64,000 bases of DNA from Bog-1198 sp963727045 (GTDB taxonomy: Bacteria > Pseudomonadota > Gammaproteobacteria > Steroidobacterales > Steroidobacteraceae), in the NCBI GenBank assembly GCA_963727045.1, contig CAVSES010000002.1, positions 434,001 through 498,000 of the forward strand, in the 5' to 3' direction. Under the pieces are notes generated by a model. It ran no database searches. It was given only the letters and a program-made list of their open reading frames with translations, and was not told the DNA's origin. Made by a program: the position numbers and the translations under genes. Shown here piece by piece: positions 43,683 to 52,541 of the stretch. Position 1 is the stretch's first letter. Every line of letters begins with the position of its first letter.

Positions 43683-44942
43683 CTACGCCGGCGTGCGCCG
43701 GATCTTCGCGCCCAATTGCTGCAGCTTTTCCTCGATCGCCTCGTAGCCGCGGTCGATGTGATAAATACGCTCGATCTCGGTGCGGCCGTCGGCCACGAGC
43801 GCGGCGAGCACGAGACTCGCCGAGGCGCGAAGGTCGGTGGCCATCACGGGCGCCGCCGTCAGCCTTTCGACTCCTTTGATGATCGCGGTATTGCCTTCGA
43901 GCCGTATCTCCGCGCCCATCCGGCGCATTTCCAGCATGTGCATGAAGCGATTTTCGAAAATGGTTTCGATGATGGTGCCGACGCCGTTTGCGACGGTGTT
44001 GAGCGCGGCGAATTGTGCCTGCATATCCGTCGGGAATGCAGGGTATGGCGCCGTGCGAATGTCGACCGCATCCGGCCGGCGGCCGCGCATGTCGACTTCA
44101 ATCCAGGTGTCGCCGACGTCCACTTTCGCACCCGCCTCCTTGAGCTTGCCGATCACGGCGTCCAGATGCTCCGGGCGTGTGTTCTTAACCCGGATATGGC
44201 CGCCGGTGATGGCGCCCGCGACCAGGTAGGTGCCGGTCTCGATCCGGTCGGGCAGCACCTCATAGGCGGTGCCGTTGAGCCGCTTCACTCCTTCGATGAC
44301 GATTCGATCGGTTCCCGCGCCCTTGATCTTCGCTCCCATCGCACGCAGAAAATTGGCCAGGTCGACGACTTCGGGTTCGCGCGCGGCGTTCTCGAGCACG
44401 GTTTCCCCGTCCGCCAGCGTGGCCGCCATCATGAGATTTTCGGTGCCGGTGACGGTCACGGTTTCGAGCACCAGGCGCGCCCCTTTGAGCCGCCCGGCGC
44501 GCGCCTTGATGTAGCCGTTCTCGATATGAATGTCGGCTCCCATCGCCTGCAGTCCGGCAACGTGGATGTTCACCGGGCGCGCGCCGATCGCGCATCCGCC
44601 GGGCAGGGACACGTCGGCCTGGCCGAAGCGCGCGAGCAAGGGACCCAGCACCAGAATCGAGGCGCGCATGGTTTTCACGAGCTGGTAGGGCGCGAAATAC
44701 TCCTTGATCGTCGATGCATCGACCTCGATGCGCATCTTTTCGTCGATGGTCACCGAGACGCCCATGCGGCCGAGCAGCTCGATCATCGTGGTCACGTCCT
44801 GCAAATGCGGGACGTTCGACACGGTCACGGGTCCGTCCGCGAGGAGGCAACCCGCCAGGATGGGCAAAGTGGCGTTCTTTGCGCCCGAGATGCGGATATC
44901 GCCCTCGAGCGCGATGCCGCCTTGAATCTGTAATTTATCCAC
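43683..44942 (-). CDS. murA: UDP-N-acetylglucosamine 1-carboxyvinyltransferase MurA
   Basis: First committed step of peptidoglycan synthesis. 419 residues, intact. The start MDKLQIQGG and SGAKNATLPILAGCLLADG are typical. The catalytic cysteine lies in LPGGCAIGARPVNIH, so the enzyme has the fosfomycin-sensitive residue. The end YEAIEEKLQQLGAKIRR is normal. Followed upstream by the bolA-like gene with a 4-base gap, as in pseudomonads, although the his genes found there are missing. Confidence 0.97.
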   Translation of the reverse strand: MDKLQIQGGIALEGDIRISGAKNATLPILAGCLLADGPVTVSNVPHLQDVTTMIELLGRMGVSVTIDEKMRIEVDASTIKEYFAPYQLVKTMRASILVLGPLLARFGQADVSLPGGCAIGARPVNIHVAGLQAMGADIHIENGYIKARAGRLKGARLVLETVTVTGTENLMMAATLADGETVLENAAREPEVVDLANFLRAMGAKIKGAGTDRIVIEGVKRLNGTAYEVLPDRIETGTYLVAGAITGGHIRVKNTRPEHLDAVIGKLKEAGAKVDVGDTWIEVDMRGRRPDAVDIRTAPYPAFPTDMQAQFAALNTVANGVGTIIETIFENRFMHMLEMRRMGAEIRLEGNTAIIKGVERLTAAPVMATDLRASASLVLAALVADGRTEIERIYHIDRGYEAIEEKLQQLGAKIRRTPA

Positions 44943-44946
44943 GTCC

Positions 44947-45192
44947 CTAAATCCCGCCCTGGCCTGCGAATTCCTCCGGCGTGAACACCTGCAACGCGAG
45001 CGCGTGAATCTCGTTGCCCATGGCCTTGCCCAGCGTGCCGTAAACCAGCTGATGGCGCTGCACGGATCGCTTGCCCGCGAACGCGGGTGCGATCACCACG
45101 GCGTCGAAATGCACGTTGTCGTCGCTCTTGACGAGCGCCCTGCTGCCGGTGAGGCCGGCCTCGATGAGTTGCGCTATTTGTTGTGAGTTCAT
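44947..45192 (-). CDS. BolA family protein (IbaG-like)
   Basis: 81 residues. BolA-like proteins bind monothiol glutaredoxins and handle iron-sulfur clusters. The fold is visible as the N-terminal helix (IAQLIEAGLTG) and the conserved FAGKRSVQRHQLVYGTLGKAM with its invariant histidine. A strong Shine-Dalgarno AAGGAGG precedes the ATG. Next to murA this matches IbaG rather than BolA proper. Confidence 0.9.
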   Translation of the reverse strand: MNSQQIAQLIEAGLTGSRALVKSDDNVHFDAVVIAPAFAGKRSVQRHQLVYGTLGKAMGNEIHALALQVFTPEEFAGQGGI

Positions 45193-45238
45193 GCCGCCTC
45201 CTTAAAATTGCACAAGCTTACGCGGTATCATCCGCCCC

Positions 45239-46222
45239 ATGAATCTCGAGTTCACCGACGAAGACCTCGTCGATCTCGGCCGCCAGGCGCTCGGCATCGA
45301 AATCGACGGTTTGCGCGCGCAGGTACCGCGGCTGGGCTTGGAGTTTGCGCGCGCCTGCCGGATTTGTCTCGACTGCCGCGGACGCATCGTGGTGACCGGA
45401 ATGGGCAAATCGGGCCATATCGGCGGAAAGATCGCCGCCACGCTCGCGAGCACGGGCACTCCGGCTTTCTTCGTGCATCCCGGCGAGGCAAGCCACGGCG
45501 ATGTCGGCATGATCACGCGGGATGATGCGGTGCTCGCGCTGTCCAATTCGGGCGAAACCGATGAGATCCTGACCATCGTACCGGTGATCGCACGTTTGGG
45601 CGTGCCTCTGATCGCCTTCACGGGCAACTCCGTTTCCGCGCTTGCCCGCCTCGCGACGGTGCATTTGGACATCGGGGTGCCTGCGGAGGCCTGCCCTCTC
45701 AACCTGGCGCCCACCGCCAGCACCACGGCGGCGCTGGCGGTCGGCGATGCGCTGGCCGTGGCGCTGCTCAAGGCGCGAGGCTTCACCGAGGAGGATTTTG
45801 CTCGCTCGCATCCGGCGGGAAGCCTGGGGAGGCGGCTGCTGCTGCACGTCGAGGATGTGATGCGCAGGGGCGCCGACATCCCCACCGTTCGTGCCGATAC
45901 GCCGCTCGATGAAGGCCTGATGGAGGTGACCCGCAAGGGCCTCGGCATGACGGCAATCGTCGACGGAGCCGGTCGCGTGCTCGGCGTCTTCACCGACGGG
46001 GATCTGCGCCGCGCACTCGACGCGTCCGTCGATTTGCGCGCCACGCGCATGGACCAGGTGATGAGCCGCCACGCAAAGACCGTGCGCCCCACGGCGCTGG
46101 CGGCCGAAGCGGTGCACCTCATGGAAACCCATCGCATCACATCGCTGGTCGTGGTCGACGCCGACGGGAAGATCGTCGGCGCGCTCAATGTGCATGATTT
46201 GCTGCGCGCGGGTGTGGTTTGA
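45239..46222 (+). CDS. kdsD: arabinose 5-phosphate isomerase KdsD
   Basis: Converts ribulose 5-phosphate to arabinose 5-phosphate, first step to Kdo. 327 residues: an SIS domain (VTGMGKSGHIGGKIAATLASTG, FVHPGEASHGDVGMI, LALSNSGETDEI) and two C-terminal CBS repeats (VEDVMRRGADIPTVRADT and MDQVMSRHAKTVRPTA). First gene of a run kdsD-kdsC-lptC-lptA-lptB in which each start overlaps the previous stop. Confidence 0.95.
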   Translation: MNLEFTDEDLVDLGRQALGIEIDGLRAQVPRLGLEFARACRICLDCRGRIVVTGMGKSGHIGGKIAATLASTGTPAFFVHPGEASHGDVGMITRDDAVLALSNSGETDEILTIVPVIARLGVPLIAFTGNSVSALARLATVHLDIGVPAEACPLNLAPTASTTAALAVGDALAVALLKARGFTEEDFARSHPAGSLGRRLLLHVEDVMRRGADIPTVRADTPLDEGLMEVTRKGLGMTAIVDGAGRVLGVFTDGDLRRALDASVDLRATRMDQVMSRHAKTVRPTALAAEAVHLMETHRITSLVVVDADGKIVGALNVHDLLRAGVV

Positions 46223-46722
46223 AGGCGCGCAAAGCGACGCCGTTGGCGCGGATTGAATTGCTCATCCTGGATGTCGACGGCGTGCTCACCGACGGCCGCC
46301 TGTACTTCTCCGCCCGGGGCGAGGCTCTCAAGGTGTTCCACGTGCGCGATGGCCACGGGATCAAGCTCCTCATGGCTGCCGGCGTCGCAGTGGCCGTGTT
46401 CAGCGGCCGGCGCTCGTCCGCGGTCGCGGCACGCATGCGCGAACTCGGCGTGCGTCACGTGATCCAGGCCTGCGCCGACAAGGTGTCCGCGCTGCACCGC
46501 CTGACGAAGCGTTTGGGTGTGGACCCGCTGCACTGCGCTTGCATCTGCGACGATACGCCGGATCTGCCGATGATGTCGGCGGTCGGAGTGGCGGGCGCGG
46601 TTGCGGATGCCCATCCGGTCGTGCTCGCCGCCGCCCATTGGGTCTCACGGGCAAACGGCGGCTGCGGCGCGGTGCGCGAATTGTGCGATGCCGTCCTGCG
46701 CGCCCGCGCCGGGAGAGCCTGA
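46219..46722 (+). CDS. kdsC: 3-deoxy-D-manno-octulosonate 8-phosphate phosphatase KdsC
   Basis: HAD-family phosphatase giving free Kdo for the lipopolysaccharide core. 167 residues. The nucleophile motif LDVDGVLTDGRLYF, FSGRRSSAV and CDDTPDLPMM are the HAD motifs I, II and IV. The start is TTG at 46219, overlapping the kdsD stop (TTGA); upstream there is no other in-frame start near the conserved region. Confidence 0.93.
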   Translation: MKARKATPLARIELLILDVDGVLTDGRLYFSARGEALKVFHVRDGHGIKLLMAAGVAVAVFSGRRSSAVAARMRELGVRHVIQACADKVSALHRLTKRLGVDPLHCACICDDTPDLPMMSAVGVAGAVADAHPVVLAAAHWVSRANGGCGAVRELCDAVLRARAGRA

Positions 46723-47276
46723 TGCTGTTCAGGGTTTTCACCGTGCTTGCAGTCGTGGCTTTGGGCATCAGCACGTGGATCTTGAGTTCGCCCGCCCGCC
46801 GGCCGCAGGAGCAGATGGATGCAAAGCAGACGGACTTGCCGGGGTACTACTTAAAAAATGCCGTGCTCACCGACTACGATGCCGCGGGCAACCCCAACAT
46901 ACGCATCGAAGCCGAGCGCATCGATCAGATCGCGCACGGCAGCGAGGTGGCGCTATACAACATCCGGGTCGCGTACCAGGCACCGAACGGACAGTCATGG
47001 GTCATGGTGGGGGATGTCGCCCACGTTCAACCGGGCGGCAAGGTGGTCGACGTGACGGGCAACGTGCGGCTTCAGGGCGAAGGCGGTCGAGAAGCCTCGG
47101 CCGTGGTGCACACCGATACCTTGAGCTACAACGTACCGGACGCGGTGGCGAGCACCAAGAGCGACGTGCGGATCGACTTCGCGCAGCACACCCTGACTGC
47201 GCACGGGCTCATCGCCAATTTGAAAGAGCGCACGATGCGCCTAGAATCGAAAGTGAATGGCCGTTTCCACCCTTAA
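46722..47276 (+). CDS. lptC: LPS export protein LptC
   Basis: Bitopic bridge component that passes LPS from the LptB2FG transporter to LptA. 184 residues: an N-terminal membrane helix (LFRVFTVLAVVALGISTWIL) and a beta-jellyroll (YYLKNAVLTDYDAAGNPNIRIEA, VDVTGNVRLQGEG, DVRIDFAQHTLTAHGL). The ATG at 46722 shares one base with the kdsC stop (TGATG). Confidence 0.92.
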   Translation: MLFRVFTVLAVVALGISTWILSSPARRPQEQMDAKQTDLPGYYLKNAVLTDYDAAGNPNIRIEAERIDQIAHGSEVALYNIRVAYQAPNGQSWVMVGDVAHVQPGGKVVDVTGNVRLQGEGGREASAVVHTDTLSYNVPDAVASTKSDVRIDFAQHTLTAHGLIANLKERTMRLESKVNGRFHP

Positions 47277-47856
47277 AATCATCGCTCTGTGCGCGCTTGC
47301 GATGCCGGCCGCCCGGACTCTCGCGGCGCACGTGGAGCAGCAGTCCATTTCGCTCGATGCCCAGTCCTCCGAACTCGACTACAAGAACAACAATCTGGTG
47401 TTTCGCAAAGTGCGGATCGCGCAGGGCAATATGTCGGTCTCGGCCGATCTGGCGCAGGCAACCGGCCTCGACTTCGAGAACAGCCACTGGGTGTTTCACG
47501 GCACTGTAAAAATTACCATGGAGCAGGGCCTGCTCACCTCGGATGAGGCGGACATCACTTTCGCCAAGAAGCTCTTGTCCAAAGCCCTCGTTAACGGCAA
47601 GCCGGCCTCCTTCGAACAGCGCATCGCCAAGACCGGAAAGCTGGCCCAGGGGCGCGCCGATACCATCGATTACGATGTGACGAAAGGCGTGGTGCATCTG
47701 TCGAAAAATGCGTGGTTGAGCGATGGACAGAACGAAATTCGCGGCGAGTCGCTGAAATACAACGTGCTCGCGCAGAACATCGTCGCGGAAGGCTCGGAAC
47801 AGGGGTCCCAGCGCGTGCACATCATCATCACGCCGCCGGCCAACCCCAAACCATGA
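47257..47856 (+). CDS. lptA: LPS transport periplasmic protein LptA
   Basis: Periplasmic beta-jellyroll filament that carries LPS across the periplasm. 199 residues with a signal peptide (LKIIALCALAMPAARTLAA), then LDAQSSELDYKNNNLVFRKV and IDYDVTKGVVHLSKNAWLSDG. The start overlaps the lptC end by 20 bases and the stop overlaps lptB by four. Confidence 0.93.
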   Translation: MAVSTLKIIALCALAMPAARTLAAHVEQQSISLDAQSSELDYKNNNLVFRKVRIAQGNMSVSADLAQATGLDFENSHWVFHGTVKITMEQGLLTSDEADITFAKKLLSKALVNGKPASFEQRIAKTGKLAQGRADTIDYDVTKGVVHLSKNAWLSDGQNEIRGESLKYNVLAQNIVAEGSEQGSQRVHIIITPPANPKP

Positions 47857-48578
47857 GCGTATTGCGGGCCCTGAACCTCGCCAAGAGCTACAAATCACGG
47901 CAGGTACTGCGGGATTTATCGCTGGAGGTCGAGAGCGGCGAGGTGGTTGGGCTGCTCGGGCCCAATGGGGCCGGCAAGACCACTGCGTTCTACATGATCG
48001 TCGGGCTGACCCGCTGCGAGCATGGCGAGATATTCCTGGACAACCGCGATATCAGCCGCCTGGCCATGCACCGGCGCGCCCAGCTCGGGTTGGGGTATCT
48101 CCCGCAAGAGCCCTCGGTCTTCCGCAAGCTGTCGGTGTCCGACAACATCATGGCCATCCTCGAAACCCGCCCGGGGCTCGATGAGGGCGGGCGCACCGAA
48201 CGGCTGAAGGAACTCCTGGGAGAACTCCACATCGGCCACGTTCGCGACAGCCTCGGAATGAGCCTTTCCGGGGGCGAGCGGCGGCGGGTGGAAATCGCCC
48301 GCGCGCTGGCGGCCGACCCGAGGTTCATCCTGCTGGACGAACCATTTGCCGGGGTGGACCCCCTGTCCGTTGTCGATATTCAGCGAATAATCAAGCACTT
48401 GTCCGACAAGGGCATCGGCGTCCTCATTACCGATCATAATGTCCGGGAGACCTTGGGTATTTGCGGTCGCGCATACATCGTCAGTCAGGGTACGGTGCTC
48501 GCTTCCGGATCTGCGGATCAGATTCTTGCCAACCCGCAGGTCCGTGAGGTGTACTTGGGCCAGGATTTCAAATTGTAG
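47853..48578 (+). CDS. lptB: LPS export ABC transporter ATPase LptB
   Basis: Cytoplasmic ATPase that drives LPS extraction. 241 residues: Walker A GPNGAGKTT, Q-loop YLPQEPSVFRKLSV, ABC signature LSGGERRRVEIARAL, Walker B FILLDEPFAGVDP and the switch His in ITDHNV. The ATG at 47853 overlaps the lptA stop. rpoN starts 19 bases downstream, the common gammaproteobacterial arrangement. Confidence 0.97.
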   Translation: MSVLRALNLAKSYKSRQVLRDLSLEVESGEVVGLLGPNGAGKTTAFYMIVGLTRCEHGEIFLDNRDISRLAMHRRAQLGLGYLPQEPSVFRKLSVSDNIMAILETRPGLDEGGRTERLKELLGELHIGHVRDSLGMSLSGGERRRVEIARALAADPRFILLDEPFAGVDPLSVVDIQRIIKHLSDKGIGVLITDHNVRETLGICGRAYIVSQGTVLASGSADQILANPQVREVYLGQDFKL

Positions 48579-48597
48579 GCTTGGATCTGAAAGAACT

Positions 48598-50064
48598 ATG
48601 TTGAAGCCAAGTCTGCAGCTTCGCATCGGCCAGCAGCTGACCATGACACCGCAGCTGCAGCAGGCCATCCGGTTGTTGCAGCTGCCCTCGCTCGACCTGC
48701 AGGCGCACGTCCGCGAGACGCTCGAAACCAACGTGATGCTCGAAGCCGAGGAGGAGACCGCCGATGTCCAGGGCGATGCCTCGCGCGAACGGGAGGATGC
48801 GCCCGCCGAAGAGAAATACGCGGAGCTCGACGGCAACAGCACTCCCCCCGAGCAGCGCGAGGAGCCCGAGGTGGAAATTGCGGACGAAGCCTGGGGAGAG
48901 CAGACCAGCGGTCCGTCTGACACGCCCTGGTCGGGGGACGATGATCGCAGCAGCGACTTCAGCGACCAGCATGGTCAGACTTTGCAGGAACAGCTCATTG
49001 AGCAGCTGGAACTCGCCAAGCTGTCATCCGTCGACATGGCCATCGCACGCGTCATCACCGACGCCATCACCGACGATGGGTACCTGAAGGACGATCTCGA
49101 GGACATCCGCTTGAGCTTGCTGCCCGAGATCGAGGCCACGGCGGCCGACGTCGAACGCGTGCTCAATTCGGTTCAATCTCTGGAGCCGGCCGGCGTTGGC
49201 GCGCGCAGCCTGGGCGAGTGCATCGCCTTGCAGCTGCGGCAGCTTCATCCGGACACGCCGGCCCGGGATACGGCGATTCGCGTGGCGCTCGAACATCTCG
49301 ATCTCGTCGCCGGCCAGCAGCTGGTGCTTCTGCGCCGGCAGCTGCGCTGCAGCGAAGGCGATTTGGAGATGGCGCTCGCGCTGGTGCGCTCCTGCCATCC
49401 GCGACCCGGGGCGGCGGTCAACCCCGCACAGGCGGAATACGTTATTCCGGACGTGTTCGTGCGCCGCACCGAACACGGCTGGGTGGTGGAGATCAACCAG
49501 GCGACGGTTCCGCGGGTCCGCGTCAACAATGCCTACGCCAGTTTGATTTCTCGGTCTCCCGACCATGCCATGCTGCGCACCCAGTTGCAGGAGGCGCGCT
49601 GGCTGATGCGCAGCCTCGAAATCCGCAACGAGACCCTGATCAAGGTGGCGCGCTGCATCGTGCAGCGGCAGACGAGCTTTTTCGAATTGGGCGAGGAAGC
49701 CATGGAGCCGCTCATCCTCAAGGACGTTGCCGAGGCCGTCGAAATGCACGAGTCGACGATTTCACGGGTGACCACCGCCAAGTACATGCACACGCCGCGC
49801 GGCGTGTTCGAGTTCCGTTATTTCTTCTCCAGCCATGTCGAGGCGGCCGATGGCACGGAAATGTCCTCCACCGCCATCCGGGCCAAGATAAAGAAATTGA
49901 TTTCGCAGGAGAATCCGGAAAATCCGTGGAGCGACAGCAAGCTCGCGGAAATTCTGTCGCAAGAAGGCATCCCGGTGGCCCGGCGCACCGTTGCCAAGTA
50001 TCGCGAAGGCATGCAGATCGCACCGTCCAACGAACGCAAGCGAGCGGCTGCCCGCGCGTCTTAA
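48598..50064 (+). CDS. rpoN: RNA polymerase sigma-54 factor
   Basis: Alternative sigma factor that needs enhancer-binding ATPases. 488 residues: the glutamine-rich activator region (LQLRIGQQLTMTPQLQQAIRLLQ), an acidic region II, the core-binding region and the C-terminal RpoN box in VARRTVAKYREGM. The ATG at 48598 gives the standard N-terminus MLKPSLQLRIGQQ. Confidence 0.97.
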   Translation: MLKPSLQLRIGQQLTMTPQLQQAIRLLQLPSLDLQAHVRETLETNVMLEAEEETADVQGDASREREDAPAEEKYAELDGNSTPPEQREEPEVEIADEAWGEQTSGPSDTPWSGDDDRSSDFSDQHGQTLQEQLIEQLELAKLSSVDMAIARVITDAITDDGYLKDDLEDIRLSLLPEIEATAADVERVLNSVQSLEPAGVGARSLGECIALQLRQLHPDTPARDTAIRVALEHLDLVAGQQLVLLRRQLRCSEGDLEMALALVRSCHPRPGAAVNPAQAEYVIPDVFVRRTEHGWVVEINQATVPRVRVNNAYASLISRSPDHAMLRTQLQEARWLMRSLEIRNETLIKVARCIVQRQTSFFELGEEAMEPLILKDVAEAVEMHESTISRVTTAKYMHTPRGVFEFRYFFSSHVEAADGTEMSSTAIRAKIKKLISQENPENPWSDSKLAEILSQEGIPVARRTVAKYREGMQIAPSNERKRAAARAS

Positions 50065-50085
50065 TTGTAACTTAGGAGGAAGCAC

Positions 50086-50409
50086 ATGCAGCTCGATCTC
50101 AGCGGCCACCATGTGGAAGTCACGGACTCGCTACGCGCTTACGTCATCAAGAAATTCGAGCGCATTTCGCGGCATTTCGAACAGCTCATCGATGTTCACT
50201 GCGTGCTCACGGTCGAGAAATTCGGCCACAAGGCCGAGGCCACCCTGATGCTGCGGGGAAACAAAATCTATGCGGATGCAACCGAAAACAACATGTACGC
50301 CTCCATCGACGCCCTGGCGGACAAGCTCGATCGCTGCGTGAAGAAGCACAAGGAAAAGGCTGCGGATCATCACGCGGAGGACGTGATCAAGGCCCGCTCA
50401 TCGGTCTGA
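50086..50409 (+). CDS. hpf: ribosome hibernation promoting factor (short form)
   Basis: Stabilises inactive ribosomes in stationary phase. 107 residues: the S30AE fold (MQLDLSGHHVEVTDSLRAYV, GNKIYADATENNMYASIDALADKLD) with no long C-terminal domain, so it is a short-type HPF. The RBS AGGAGG is 7 bases upstream. It follows rpoN by 21 bases. Confidence 0.94.
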   Translation: MQLDLSGHHVEVTDSLRAYVIKKFERISRHFEQLIDVHCVLTVEKFGHKAEATLMLRGNKIYADATENNMYASIDALADKLDRCVKKHKEKAADHHAEDVIKARSSV

Positions 50410-50422
50410 AGTTCCAGTCCGC

Positions 50423-51292
50423 ATGTCGATGCGACTCATCATCGTGAGCGGGCTCTCCGGCTCTGGCAAGAGCGTCGCCCTGCACATGCTGGAGGACATC
50501 GACTTCTATTGCGTCGACAACATCCCCGCGGCGCTTCTCAAGCCGTTCATCTCGCACACCGTCCGCGGCCTGGGAGACACCTATCCGCGGACCGCGGTCG
50601 GCCTCGATGCGCGCAACCGCCCCAACGAGATCGAGACCATTCCGGTTCTGGTGGGCGAACTGCGGCGCAGCGGGATCACCTGCGAGGTCCTCTACCTGCA
50701 CGCCAGCGACGAAGTGCTGCTCAAGCGCTATGCTGAAACGCGCCGCAAGCATCCCCTCGTCGCGGACGACGTCAGTCTGCGCGAGGCCATCGCAACGGAG
50801 CGCCGGCTGCTCGAGCCGATCACCGCCACGGCGGATCTGGTCATCGACACCTCCAACATGGGGGTGCACAGCCTGCGCGAGATGATCCGCGAGCGGGTCG
50901 ACCGCCGCCGCGACGGGCGGCTTTCGCTGATGTTCGAATCCTTCGGCTACAAGCACGGCATACCGGGGGACGCAGATTTCGTCTTCGATGTGCGCAGCCT
51001 GCCGAATCCCTATTGGGAGCAGGCGCTGCGCCACCTCAACGGCAAGGACGCGCAGGTGATCGAGTACCTGTCGGGATACCCGGTCGTACGCAGCCTGGTC
51101 GCGGATCTGATCGAATTCCTGGAGCGGCGCGTCGCTGAATTCGCGCAGGCGGATCGCAGCTATTTGACGATTGCGGTCGGATGCACCGGCGGTCAGCACC
51201 GCTCCGTATACATCGCCGAGAAGCTCGCGGAGCATTTTCGCAAGTCCTACCCCCAGGTTCTGACCCGGCACGACACCCTGCACAAATCGTAG
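50423..51292 (+). CDS. rapZ: RNase adapter protein RapZ
   Basis: P-loop protein that in E. coli controls glucosamine-6-phosphate synthase through the GlmY/GlmZ small RNAs. 289 residues. Walker A SGLSGSGKSVALHMLED; Walker B-like VGLDARNRP; C-terminal RNA-binding part FGYKHGIPGDADFVFDVR and GCTGGQHRSVYIAEKLAEHF. It follows hpf by 13 bases: the ptsN gene that usually lies between them is missing. Confidence 0.95.
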   Translation: MSMRLIIVSGLSGSGKSVALHMLEDIDFYCVDNIPAALLKPFISHTVRGLGDTYPRTAVGLDARNRPNEIETIPVLVGELRRSGITCEVLYLHASDEVLLKRYAETRRKHPLVADDVSLREAIATERRLLEPITATADLVIDTSNMGVHSLREMIRERVDRRRDGRLSLMFESFGYKHGIPGDADFVFDVRSLPNPYWEQALRHLNGKDAQVIEYLSGYPVVRSLVADLIEFLERRVAEFAQADRSYLTIAVGCTGGQHRSVYIAEKLAEHFRKSYPQVLTRHDTLHKS

Positions 51293-51296
51293 GAAC

Positions 51297-52541
51297 CTAG
51301 CCCTGGCGGGGCGCCGCGCGGAATTGGCGGGAATTTTCGAGCGCGAGGAATGCCCGTATCTCCTCGCCGCGCACGCGCGCATCCTCGTAGCCCAGATCGA
51401 TCAGTTCGCGGGTGAAACCGCGCTCGAAGAGCAGATAGCTCAACAGCAGCGTGCTCGCCGCGTTGTTGGCTCCCATGATGCGCATGAGGGCGCGCAGGCT
51501 GCGCGGCAGCTCCCGCGCGTGCCGGCGCGCGATTTCGTTGACGTCCCGCGACGGCGTCATGACGAGAAATTCGATGCGGCGCGCGTCGTTGGTCTCGTTG
51601 TAGCGGCTGATGCGCTCCAGATCGGCATTCAACTGATCCATGAAGAGCGAGTCGAGCATGAAGCCGATCATCTGCCCGAAGGAAGGTTCGGGCACGCGCC
51701 GATTTGGGATCTCGACCATCGCCACCGGGTCATTGACGCCGATGATGAACAGCCTGTTGGCACCGAGATGGATCGCCGGGCTGAGCGGGGAGGTTTGCCG
51801 CATCGCGCCATCGCCGAAATAGTTCTCATTCAGCCTGACCGGCCGAAACAGGAATGGGATGGCGAGGCTCGCCATCAGATGATCCAGCGTCAGGGGCACC
51901 CGGGCGCCCTTGCGGTACACGCGGGCCCACGGCTCTATCGCGGTCGTCGATGCATAAAACGTCACGGAATCCGCGTCCTCGTAGCACGTGGCGCAGATGC
52001 CGATCGCGTGCAGATGTTTCTTGTACAGGCTTCGCGGAATGCCGTCGAAATGCAGTTGCTCGCGCAGCAGCTCCCACAATGGCGTGTTGTCGAACAGAGA
52101 ATGCGGCGGATGCACGAGCCAGCCGCCGGTCATGAATGCCAGCATCCAGTGCAAACCCGATTTCAGCATGCTCACGGCGTCCGCCCTGAACACGTGATGC
52201 ACGCGAAACTCCCTCCACACCCTTTCGATGGCGTAGACCGAGCGCCTGAAGTGCGCCGCATCCGAGGCCAGAGCGACCGCGCTGACGGCGCCCGCGGACG
52301 TTCCGGTGATGATCGGAAACGGACATGCGGAGCCGCGCCTCAGGAGTTCCGCAACCCCCTTGAGCACGCCCACCTGGTAGGCCGAGCGCGCACCGCCGCC
52401 AGTCAGCACCAATCCCAAGTGCGGTGTCTCGGTGGGCCCGATGCTAGTATGCCACTGCCCCGTGGCGCTTTCGGGACCTGCTTTACTCGGAGTGTTCAAT
52501 GGCCAAGCACCCTGATGTTGAGAGGCGGACCGGACCGCCAT
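51297..52541 (-). CDS. patatin-like phospholipase family protein
   Basis: Probable acyl hydrolase. The catalytic Ser-Asp dyad is present: GTSAGA (G-x-S-x-G) after TPHLGLVLTGGGARSAYQVGV, and DGAMRQ (the DG[A/G] motif) with an upstream oxyanion loop GGGARS. About 414 residues from the ATG at 52541; the true start may be a later TTG near 52500, since the conserved region begins near 52425 and the N-terminal leader is low in complexity. It overlaps the divergent amidase start. No signal peptide is seen, so it is probably cytoplasmic. Confidence 0.85.
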   Translation of the reverse strand: MAVRSASQHQGAWPLNTPSKAGPESATGQWHTSIGPTETPHLGLVLTGGGARSAYQVGVLKGVAELLRRGSACPFPIITGTSAGAVSAVALASDAAHFRRSVYAIERVWREFRVHHVFRADAVSMLKSGLHWMLAFMTGGWLVHPPHSLFDNTPLWELLREQLHFDGIPRSLYKKHLHAIGICATCYEDADSVTFYASTTAIEPWARVYRKGARVPLTLDHLMASLAIPFLFRPVRLNENYFGDGAMRQTSPLSPAIHLGANRLFIIGVNDPVAMVEIPNRRVPEPSFGQMIGFMLDSLFMDQLNADLERISRYNETNDARRIEFLVMTPSRDVNEIARRHARELPRSLRALMRIMGANNAASTLLLSYLLFERGFTRELIDLGYEDARVRGEEIRAFLALENSRQFRAAPRQG

